Positions 14,985-20,010 of a stretch of 20,010 bases of DNA are shown one piece after another. The position numbers and the translations under genes were made by a program. The notes under the pieces were generated by a model. It had not been told where the DNA came from and searched no databases. It saw only the letters and a list, made by a program, of their open reading frames with translations. Origin of the DNA: Oceanospirillaceae bacterium (GTDB lineage Bacteria > Pseudomonadota > Gammaproteobacteria > Pseudomonadales > Balneatricaceae); assembly GCA_023954795.1 (NCBI GenBank), contig JAGSHA010000017.1, positions 1 to 20,010 on the forward strand, written 5' to 3'. The first letter of the stretch is position 1; the number at the start of each line of letters is the position of its first letter.

Positions 14985-15374
14985 TTAACGCTTGGAGAAC
15001 TGAGGCTTCTTACGTGCTTTACGCAGACCCACTTTCTTACGTTCTACCATACGAGCATCGCGAGTAACGTAACCCGCTTCACGCAGTGCTGGGCGCAGAG
15101 TTTCATCATACTCCATCAGCGCACGAGTGATACCATGACGAATCGCACCCGCCTGACCAGTACCGCCACCGCCTTTTACGGTAACGTATACATCGAATTT
15201 ACCCAGGCTATCAGTCAGTTCCAGCGGCTGACGTACGATCATACGTGCAGTTTCGCGACCAAAGAACTGATCCAAAGAACGATCGTTTACAACGATGTTA
15301 CCAGTGCCCGGACGCAGGAATACGCGAGCAGTAGATGTTTTACGACGGCCTGTGCCGTAATACTGAGTAGACAT
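14985..15374 (-). CDS. rpsI: 30S ribosomal protein S9
   Basis: S9 binds 16S rRNA in the head of the 30S subunit, and its C-terminal tail reaches into the P site to contact tRNA. The 129-residue product starts MSTQYYGTGRRKTSTARVFLRPGTG and contains GGGGTGQAGAIRHGITRAL. It ends in the conserved basic tail RKKPQFSKR, whose final Ser-Lys-Arg is the P-site contact. Length matches E. coli (130). It follows rplM by 13 bp, the universal L13-S9 pairing, and is presumably controlled through the rplM leader. Confidence 0.99.
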   Translation of the reverse strand: MSTQYYGTGRRKTSTARVFLRPGTGNIVVNDRSLDQFFGRETARMIVRQPLELTDSLGKFDVYVTVKGGGGTGQAGAIRHGITRALMEYDETLRPALREAGYVTRDARMVERKKVGLRKARKKPQFSKR

Positions 15375-15387
15375 ATCAACCTTCCCC

Positions 15388-15816
15388 TTAGACGTTCAGT
15401 TCTACAGGCTGCTGAGCCTGATGCGGATGTTCGGAGCCAGCGTACACTTTCAGTTTGGTGTACATAGCACGACCCAGCGGACCTTTTGGCAACATGCCTT
15501 TAACAGCCAGCTCAATAGTGCCCTCTGGGAAGGTTTCGATCATTTTCTGGAAAGAAGCTTCTTTCAGACCACCTGGGTAGCCAGTGTGACGGTAGTAGAT
15601 TTTGCCGTCGCGCTTGTTACCAGTAACATTTACTTTCTCAGCATTGATTACAACGATGTAGTCACCGGTATCAACGTGAGGAGTATATTCAGCTTTATGC
15701 TTGCCGCGCAGACGACGAGCGATTTCAGTAGCCATACGACCCAGGGTTTTACCCTCTGCGTCAATTACAAACCAGTCGCGTTTTACTTCGGCTGGCTTAG
15801 CAACGAAAGTTTTCAT
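15388..15816 (-). CDS. rplM: 50S ribosomal protein L13
   Basis: L13 is an early-assembly protein of the 50S subunit and, in E. coli, a translational autoregulator of its own operon. I choose the ATG at 15816, giving 142 residues beginning MKTFVAKPAEVKRDWFVIDA, the normal N-terminus and length. An AAAGG Shine-Dalgarno lies about 10 bases upstream. The frame is open to 15867, but the extra 17 residues are not family-like and cover the leader. Conserved segments DTGDYIVVINAEKV, RHTGYPGG and VKGMLPKGPLGRAMYTKLKVYAG are present. It is first in rplM-rpsI, and its leader holds a notable hairpin. Confidence 0.99.
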   Translation of the reverse strand: MKTFVAKPAEVKRDWFVIDAEGKTLGRMATEIARRLRGKHKAEYTPHVDTGDYIVVINAEKVNVTGNKRDGKIYYRHTGYPGGLKEASFQKMIETFPEGTIELAVKGMLPKGPLGRAMYTKLKVYAGSEHPHQAQQPVELNV

Positions 15817-15840
15817 TGATATTTCGCCTTTACTTAATTT

Positions 15841-15927
15841 AGGGCTAGTAGCAAAACGCCGAAACATGGGCTCTGCGACCGACCTAACTTATAATTATTG
15901 GTTGTTTTCAGTAGCCCTGAAAACAAC
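15841..15927 (-). promoter_or_regulatory. Structured rplM 5' leader, candidate L13-responsive element
   Basis: On the minus strand a perfect 11-bp stem (GTTGTTTTCAG with CTGAAAACAAC, 15927-15901) closes a five-base loop GGCTA. The loop plus its closing bases reads AGGGCTA, the exact complement of TAGCCCT at 15847-15841, nine bases before the Shine-Dalgarno. A pseudoknot could therefore form next to the ribosome-binding site. L13 feedback on rplM is known in E. coli. Assigning it to this structure is inference. Confidence 0.5.
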
Positions 15928-15949
15928 AATTACCTTTCCCGAAATGAAA

Positions 15950-15979
15950 GGAGCGCGAATTATAGACAACCCGCGCTCC
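15950..15979 (-). promoter_or_regulatory. Candidate rplM promoter -10 inside an inverted repeat that may end zapE
   Basis: Perfect 8-bp arms GGAGCGCG (15950-15957) and CGCGCTCC (15972-15979) flank 14 bases that contain an exact TATAAT on the minus strand (15964-15959). The base run after it is TTCGCGCTCC, a GC-rich discriminator typical of stringently controlled ribosomal promoters. No good -35 is visible at 17 bp. As RNA from zapE, the same arms form a stem followed by TTTCATTT, a possible terminator. Confidence 0.45.
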
Positions 15980-16036
15980 AATATCGAGAACTTTTTACAG
16001 ATCAGATCAGATTTTAGTGCGATTCAGAATCAGCTG

Positions 16037-17143
16037 TTACGCACGGTGTGCGCGTGCCAGATATTCGTGCGACTGCATCTCCAGCAAACGACTTTGTGTA
16101 CGCTCGATCTCAAACTCCAGGCGACCTTCTGTATAGATCTCATGAATCGGTTTTTCAGCCGTCAGAATCAGCTTCACACCACTATCGTAAAACTCGTCAA
16201 CCATATTGATAAAGCGACGTGCGGAGTCATCGTTTGAACGACCTAACTGCGGCACACCACTGACCAATACTGCATGGTAAATTTTTGCCAGCTCGATGTA
16301 ATCGTTCTGAGAGCGCGGCCCTTCACACAGCTCTGTGAAATCAAACCACACTACATCTTCGCAGCAACGACGAGACTGAATTCCACGCCCGTTTATTTCC
16401 ACCAGCTCGCGTTCGACCACTTCCTCCAGATCAGGAGATAAGCTTTCAAAACTCGCGTTCAGGCTTTCATCGGCCTTGTTATCCAGAGGGCAGTGATAAA
16501 GTTCAGCCTGCTCCAAAGCACGCAGACGGTAATCCACCCCACCATCAACGTTCAATATTTCAGTGTATCGATTCAGCATATCGATCGCCGGCAAGAAACG
16601 AGCACGCTGCAGACCATCTTTATAAAGGCCATCAGGAACGATGTTAGAAGTTGCAACCAGAGATACGCCGTTTGCAAACAACTGCTCCATCAATCCAGCC
16701 AGGATCATGGCATCGGTAATATCGGAAACAAAGAACTCATCGAAGCAGATAACACGCGCCTCTTCAGAGTATTTCTTACCAATGACAACTAGTGGATTGG
16801 GGGTACCATCAAGCTCTTTCAGCTCTTTGTGCACACGCTGCATAAACCGGTGAAAGTGGGTACGCATTTTCTGCTCGAATGGCAGACTGTCGTAGAAGGT
16901 ATCCATCAGATACGTTTTACCACGACCAACACCGCCCCAGAAATACAGGCCCTTGATCGGTTCAACCGTCTCTTTTTTGAATTTGCCGGACAAACGCTTC
17001 ATCAACCCTTGCTTGGGCTGCTGTTTCACTGCAGTCAGATCATCGTACAGACGCTGCAGGTTTTTAACCGCCATTTCCTGAGCCGGGTCGTAAGAAAAAT
17101 CGTCCCGTTCCAGGTCCTTCTTATAACGCTCCAGAGGAGTCAT
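16037..17143 (-). CDS. zapE: Cell division-associated ATPase ZapE (AFG1/YhcM family)
   Basis: ZapE is an AFG1-type P-loop ATPase that in E. coli joins the Z ring late in constriction and is needed under stress and low oxygen. The mitochondrial relatives act in protein quality control. The 368-residue product has Walker A GGVGRGKT at 70-77, Walker B VICFDEF at 131-137, and a sensor-like VATSN at 163-167. The family-specific block RRFINMVDEFYDSGVKLILTAE is near residues 309-330. The length agrees with E. coli (375). It stands alone, 89 bp after the lrgB stop and 220 bp before rplM. A second role in respiratory complexes has been proposed for homologues; nothing here tests that. Confidence 0.96.
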   Translation of the reverse strand: MTPLERYKKDLERDDFSYDPAQEMAVKNLQRLYDDLTAVKQQPKQGLMKRLSGKFKKETVEPIKGLYFWGGVGRGKTYLMDTFYDSLPFEQKMRTHFHRFMQRVHKELKELDGTPNPLVVIGKKYSEEARVICFDEFFVSDITDAMILAGLMEQLFANGVSLVATSNIVPDGLYKDGLQRARFLPAIDMLNRYTEILNVDGGVDYRLRALEQAELYHCPLDNKADESLNASFESLSPDLEEVVERELVEINGRGIQSRRCCEDVVWFDFTELCEGPRSQNDYIELAKIYHAVLVSGVPQLGRSNDDSARRFINMVDEFYDSGVKLILTAEKPIHEIYTEGRLEFEIERTQSRLLEMQSHEYLARAHRA

Positions 17144-17190
17144 AGCCGCCGTTCCACTTTATCAATTGGTTACCTGTTAAACAGGGGCGC

Positions 17191-17219
17191 ACTTTACCTA
17201 TCTGATGGCTATTTAGCAA
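17191..17219 (-). promoter_or_regulatory. Tentative zapE promoter
   Basis: TTGCTA (17219-17214) and TAAAGT (17196-17191) on the minus strand are 17 bp apart in the lrgB-zapE gap, each matching consensus at about four positions. A small CCTGT/ACAGG hairpin lies downstream. Confidence 0.33.
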
Positions 17220-17232
17220 ATGCAACAAAAGG

Positions 17233-17943
17233 CTAGGATAGCCCCAGCAGACGAATCAATGGCGGCAACATAAAGGCCGTAAATGTACCCGTCATACCCA
17301 TCGCCAAGCCTCCAAACGCCCCGGCAATAGCTCCGTACTCAAACGCATACGCTGTACCCATTGCGTGCGCCGCAACACCGAGTGAAAACCCCCGAATAGC
17401 GGGATCTTCAACCTTGAGCATTTTGCAGATAAACGGAGACATCAGACACCCCAAAGCACCGGTTATTAACACCAACCCAGCCGTCAACGATGGATACCCG
17501 CCGATCTTCTCCGCAACCCCTATCGCAATAGGCGTAGTCACCGACTTCGGTGCCAGCGACAACAAGGTCTGCATCGACAAGTCCAACCAGATACCAACTG
17601 CAATTGCGGTTAATGCCGCCACCAACGCACCAACCGTACAGGCCACCAGCAACGGCACAAGCATCGACCGCACACGAGCCAGGTTGTCATATAGGGGAAC
17701 AGCCAAAGCAACCACCGCAGGCCCCAACAGGAAGGAGATAAACTGAGCACCATCTTTATAGGTCTCGTAAGGCGTATCCGTCAGCTTTAACAATCCAATG
17801 ATTAATAACAACCCAACAACAACCGGATGTAATAGCGGGGTGCGCTTAGCCAGTCGATTGATCCAGGAAGCGATCATGAACGCAACAACCGTGACAATTA
17901 TCCATAGCAACGGAGACGCCTGAAATTCTAACCACAGACTCAT
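17233..17943 (-). CDS. LrgB/CidB family membrane protein
   Basis: LrgB/CidB proteins are polytopic inner-membrane proteins that work with small LrgA/CidA partners. In Gram-positives they have been linked to murein hydrolase control and to pyruvate uptake; in plants PLGG1 is a fused homologue that carries glycolate/glycerate. The 236-residue product is almost wholly hydrophobic, with about six to seven helices. It has the family segments PLLHPVVVGLLL, LLGPAVVALAVPLYDN, LAPKSVTTPIAIGVAEKIGG and GVAAHAMGTAYAFEYG. It overlaps the upstream lrgA-like gene by ATGA, so the two are made together. Transport substrate cannot be told from sequence. Confidence 0.9.
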   Translation of the reverse strand: MSLWLEFQASPLLWIIVTVVAFMIASWINRLAKRTPLLHPVVVGLLLIIGLLKLTDTPYETYKDGAQFISFLLGPAVVALAVPLYDNLARVRSMLVPLLVACTVGALVAALTAIAVGIWLDLSMQTLLSLAPKSVTTPIAIGVAEKIGGYPSLTAGLVLITGALGCLMSPFICKMLKVEDPAIRGFSLGVAAHAMGTAYAFEYGAIAGAFGGLAMGMTGTFTAFMLPPLIRLLGLS

Positions 17944-18311
17944 TTTTTCAACTCTCCCTGGACGTGGGATTTATCAGCCGATGAATGCGTCCATTTCAGC
18001 AATAGCGTAACGATCAACAACGTCACAAATGTACTCGCCACCAATGCAGCCAATATCGCCACCCATCCAGCCGCGATCAATTCAAAATGCACCATCAGAC
18101 CAACACCTGCCGGCACCAGCATCATCGGCAATATTGATAGCAGGCCTTCTGCGCTTGTACGTAAGCCACCAGCAACCTCTCCTCTCAGCACCAGCCCTAT
18201 TAATAGCAAGACCATCCCAACCACAGCCCCTGGCACCGGAATATCCAATCCGTAAACGATCAATTCGCCGAGCAACTGACAACAAAGAAGAACCAAAAAT
18301 CCTGCAACCAT
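17940..18311 (-). CDS. LrgA/CidA family holin-like membrane protein
   Basis: This is the small partner of the LrgB-like protein. The 123-residue product has four predicted membrane helices and the family pattern: CCQLLGELIVYGLDIPVPGAVVGMVLLLIGL, then LLSILPMMLVPAGVGLMVHFELI, and a polar C-terminal tail (KWTHSSADKSHVQGELKK). CidA/LrgA proteins were proposed to be holin-like because of size and topology. A role in carboxylate transport with LrgB is the more recent view. The stop overlaps the lrgB-like start. It begins 36 bp after the UPF0016 gene, so the three may be one operon. Ribosome-binding site is weak. Confidence 0.9.
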   Translation of the reverse strand: MVAGFLVLLCCQLLGELIVYGLDIPVPGAVVGMVLLLIGLVLRGEVAGGLRTSAEGLLSILPMMLVPAGVGLMVHFELIAAGWVAILAALVASTFVTLLIVTLLLKWTHSSADKSHVQGELKK

Positions 18312-18347
18312 CTTACCGACCTACATCCGTTTATCTTCAGTCTTGAT

Positions 18348-18944
18348 TCAGCGAACTGGAATGATCGCCAGTACGCTCAGCAATTCAACCGCCGCCCACA
18401 GCGCAAATAGCAAAAACAACACACCACTTACCTGATGAACCCAGTGGATAGGCAAGCGCTGGAGCAATGTCCTTCCCACCAGCACCCCGATTAACGTTGT
18501 CGCACTTAGCGCAAGGGTCGACCCAATCCATACACCCAATGCCGGTTCAACTCCGGCTAATCCCGCAACAGCAATTTGGGTTTTATCACCAAACTCGGCC
18601 AGGAAAATCAGTAAAACTACGGAGAACAACAAATGCCTGCCCACTTTTTTATCATTTCCATCCGCATCTTCTTCGCTATTTTCACGTAGAGATTGAATGC
18701 CAAATAATAGAAATAGTAAGCAAACAGCGACCAGCACCAACCACTCAGGCAACCAACGTGCAGCGACAGCCCCAATCGTCACACCCAGCAGATTCAGCAA
18801 AGAGAACGCAACTATCGCCCCTAGCAACACTGGCCAAGGCCGATATCTAGTCGCCAACGTCATGCAGACCAGCTGGCTTTTATCACCAAACTCAGCAATA
18901 AACACCAGAATGAATGATTTGAATACAGGGGCAAACAGCTCCAT
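18348..18944 (-). CDS. UPF0016/GDT1 (TMEM165) family cation transporter, probable Mn2+ exporter
   Basis: UPF0016 proteins are six-helix membrane transporters. Vibrio MneA exports Mn2+, and eukaryotic GDT1/TMEM165 members move Mn2+/Ca2+. The 198-residue product contains the two defining E-x-G-D-K-(S/T) motifs, EFGDKS at 18-23 and EFGDKT at 117-122, each in the first helix of a three-helix repeat. A polar loop (ENSEEDADGNDKKVG) separates the halves. I start at the ATG at 18944, preceded by AGGA at a 9-base spacing; a TTG three codons upstream lacks one. Manganese export is the likeliest function here, by family knowledge only. Confidence 0.9.
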   Translation of the reverse strand: MELFAPVFKSFILVFIAEFGDKSQLVCMTLATRYRPWPVLLGAIVAFSLLNLLGVTIGAVAARWLPEWLVLVAVCLLFLLFGIQSLRENSEEDADGNDKKVGRHLLFSVVLLIFLAEFGDKTQIAVAGLAGVEPALGVWIGSTLALSATTLIGVLVGRTLLQRLPIHWVHQVSGVLFLLFALWAAVELLSVLAIIPVR

Positions 18945-19098
18945 CGAGGGCAATCCTAAGAGTAATCACGAGAAGAGATGCATTATACGGACAGTCGATC
19001 AAACCTGCACCGACCTGCAGTCAGAGCAAAATACAGATAAATAAGAAGCCATTGTTGATTATGGCGCTGGGACCTCAGAGCGGACATCCCGGAAAGGA

Positions 19099-19124
19099 GT
19101 ACTGGTCAGATATCTGACCAGTAC
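19099..19124. terminator. Perfect 26-bp palindrome after the PCuAC gene, possible terminator
   Basis: GTACTGGTCAGAT is followed directly by its reverse complement, with no spacer. It lies 10 bp after the PCuAC stop. On the minus strand it is followed by TCCTTTCC, a poor T-run. As RNA it folds into an 11-bp stem with a four-base loop. It may be a terminator or a protein-binding site. Confidence 0.5.
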
Positions 19125-19134
19125 CTTTAAATAA

Positions 19135-19620
19135 TTAGTGCTTGTGCTGGTGCTGCATCTTGCCCTGCATCGCCTTCACACGGGCACTGACTGTCAGTTC
19201 CTGACCCGTCGTAAATTTAAGCGTCAAAGGGACTACCTGATCCTTTTTCAGCGGAGACTTTAGCTTAATCAGCATAATATGATAGCCGCCCGGCTCAAGC
19301 TGCACCTTACCATCCACCGGTACCTGCAGACCTTTTACTTCAGCCATCCGCATCACGCCATCTACCATAGTGGTCTGATGAACTTCGACGACTTCCGCAA
19401 CCGGACTAGACGCGGATGTTACCTGCAAGACCTCATCCCCGGTATTCTGCAACTCCATATAGGCAGCGGAGTTCTTGGCCACTGGCGGTACCAGACGCAC
19501 CCAAGCGCCATGCGCCATTACGCCTTTTGCCATTGCATGACCTTCACCCGCCTGTGCAACAATTGAGAAGACCATCCCCACTAACAACATGGCCATGCTA
19601 CTTAACAGCTTAAACTTCAT
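19135..19620 (-). CDS. Periplasmic copper chaperone, PCuAC family
   Basis: PCuAC proteins carry Cu(I) in the periplasm and deliver it to the CuA centre of cytochrome c oxidase, often with Sco1. The 161-residue product has a Sec signal (cleavage after AQA at residue 24) and a cupredoxin-like domain. The complete metal motif H-x10-M-x21-H-x-M is present as H81, M92, H114 and M116. A Met/His-rich tail (MQGKMQHQHKH) and the mature N-terminus GEGHAMAKGVMAHG may also bind copper. I start at the ATG at 19620 because GGGGAGAG lies just upstream. The longer frame from 19653 adds 11 residues before the signal. No sco or oxidase gene is adjacent in the window. Confidence 0.93.
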   Translation of the reverse strand: MKFKLLSSMAMLLVGMVFSIVAQAGEGHAMAKGVMAHGAWVRLVPPVAKNSAAYMELQNTGDEVLQVTSASSPVAEVVEVHQTTMVDGVMRMAEVKGLQVPVDGKVQLEPGGYHIMLIKLKSPLKKDQVVPLTLKFTTGQELTVSARVKAMQGKMQHQHKH

Positions 19621-19759
19621 ATTTCTCTCCCCAGATAGATACGTGCGCATCATAGCTGAGCCGCAATATGCAGAGGAAGCACTCCTCCGCGGCAGATTGT
19701 CGCGCCAAACGGCATATAAGTACGAATATAGACTCAGGACACAAATTCAGGCTCACTTA

Positions 19760-19788
19760 TTGCAAATGATAATGATTATCACTAATAT
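19760..19788 (+). promoter_or_regulatory. Candidate promoter with Fur box in its spacer
   Basis: TTGCAA (19760-19765) and TAATAT (19783-19788) are 17 bp apart. Between them, TGATAATGATTATCA (19767-19781) is a perfect 7-1-7 palindrome identical to the core Fur consensus. Fur with iron bound here would block RNA polymerase. The Fur box is strong; the -10 is weak. Confidence 0.82.
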
Positions 19789-19818
19789 CCAGCTATACCG
19801 TTTACTAAGGAGCTACAC

Positions 19819-20010
19819 ATGGCGTATATCATTGATGCTTGGCTGGACTGTCCACGACCTTATCTGAAAGTTCTGAACAGCATTTCAGGTCGCGAGGTGC
19901 TCAAGTTCGAATCAGGTGAACTTAACAATATGCTGGAAAATGGAGACGTGTGTGTCGACGACCTTCGCACGACCAATCAACAAACACTAGAAGAGGTTGT
20001 GAGACAGCTC
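19819..20010 (+). CDS. Unrecognised small protein, 5' part only, Fur-regulated
   Basis: An open frame runs from the ATG at 19819 to the window edge, giving 64 residues beginning MAYIIDAWLDCPRPYLKVLNS. A strong AAGGAG lies six bases before the ATG, so I believe it is a true gene. I cannot name the family. It has no signal peptide or membrane helix in the visible part. The start is hydrophobic and then acidic (Asp/Glu near 40%-free stretches: FESGELNNMLENGDVCVDDL). It sits beneath a near-perfect Fur box, so it is expected to be induced by iron starvation and may lead an iron- or haem-uptake operon continuing rightward. The promoter is also divergent to the PCuAC gene. Confidence 0.75.
   Translation, partial: MAYIIDAWLDCPRPYLKVLNSISGREVLKFESGELNNMLENGDVCVDDLRTTNQQTLEEVVRQL

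Noticed and set aside
15817..15867. 17-residue extension of L13
   Set aside because: Not family-like, and it covers the rplM leader. The 142-residue form has the normal length and N-terminus.
18945..18953. TTG start of the UPF0016 gene
   Set aside because: No spaced ribosome-binding site; the ATG three codons on has AGGA at 9 bases.
18954..19098. Mn-sensing yybP-ykoY riboswitch upstream of the UPF0016 gene
   Set aside because: I looked because such exporters often have one. The GGGGAGUAG-type and conserved loop segments are not visible here.
19621..19653. 11-residue extension of the PCuAC protein
   Set aside because: A strong GGGGAGAG sits directly before the ATG at 19620, which starts a standard signal peptide.
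1..20010. CRISPR arrays, insertion sequences, prophage genes, tRNA genes, toxin-antitoxin pairs
   Set aside because: No repeated spacers, transposase motifs, terminal inverted repeats, cloverleaf-type sequences or paired small toxin/antitoxin frames were recognised.

Overview
The window reads as a conserved chromosomal block of a gammaproteobacterium. The order is the dcw division cluster, then rnpB, rsmI, lpoA-yraN-diaA-dolP, sspB/sspA, petCBA, rpsI-rplM and zapE. From memory this matches the order in Pseudomonas-type genomes. Roughly even base composition and the protein flavour fit a marine Oceanospirillales/Pseudomonadales-type bacterium, but the genus cannot be fixed from the sequence alone. 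Coding density is high, and most genes can be named from motifs visible in their translations.

Layout. Positions 1-5822 (minus strand) hold the 5' end of the dcw cluster, mraZ-rsmH-ftsL-ftsI-murE-murF, with overlapping or nearly touching genes; murF runs off the left edge. In front of mraZ is a sigma70-like promoter followed by three GTGGR repeats spaced 10 bp apart, the expected MraZ autoregulatory operator. RNase P RNA (rnpB) lies at about 6083-6439 on the minus strand. rsmI (minus) and the lpoA-yraN-diaA-dolP operon (plus) diverge from a gap of only 36 bp. dolP converges on sspB through a 12-bp-stem hairpin. sspA and sspB share a strand but are separated by a strong terminator. petA-petB-petC encode a complete cytochrome bc1 complex with one-base TAATG overlaps. 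rplM-rpsI encode ribosomal proteins L13 and S9. zapE encodes the division-associated AFG1-type ATPase.

Positions 17233-20010 look more accessory. They hold an lrgA/lrgB-type pair, a UPF0016/GDT1 family probable Mn2+ exporter, a periplasmic PCuAC copper chaperone, and the 5' part of a small unrecognised gene. That last gene has a textbook 7-1-7 Fur box between its candidate -35 and -10 elements. The group looks metal-related, and the unknown gene is the only one here whose function I cannot name.

Functional links: the dcw genes, lpoA (activator of PBP1A) and zapE all bear on septal peptidoglycan synthesis and division. diaA (initiation control), sspA/sspB (starvation and proteolysis), rplM/rpsI and rnpB tie growth rate to translation. 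petABC supplies respiratory proton pumping. No mobile element, CRISPR array, phage gene or tRNA was seen. The most interesting non-coding signals are a possible pseudoknot in the rplM 5' leader, a promoter -10 inside the loop of an inverted repeat upstream of rplM, the terminator/promoter overlap between sspA and sspB, and the Fur-controlled unknown gene at the right edge.
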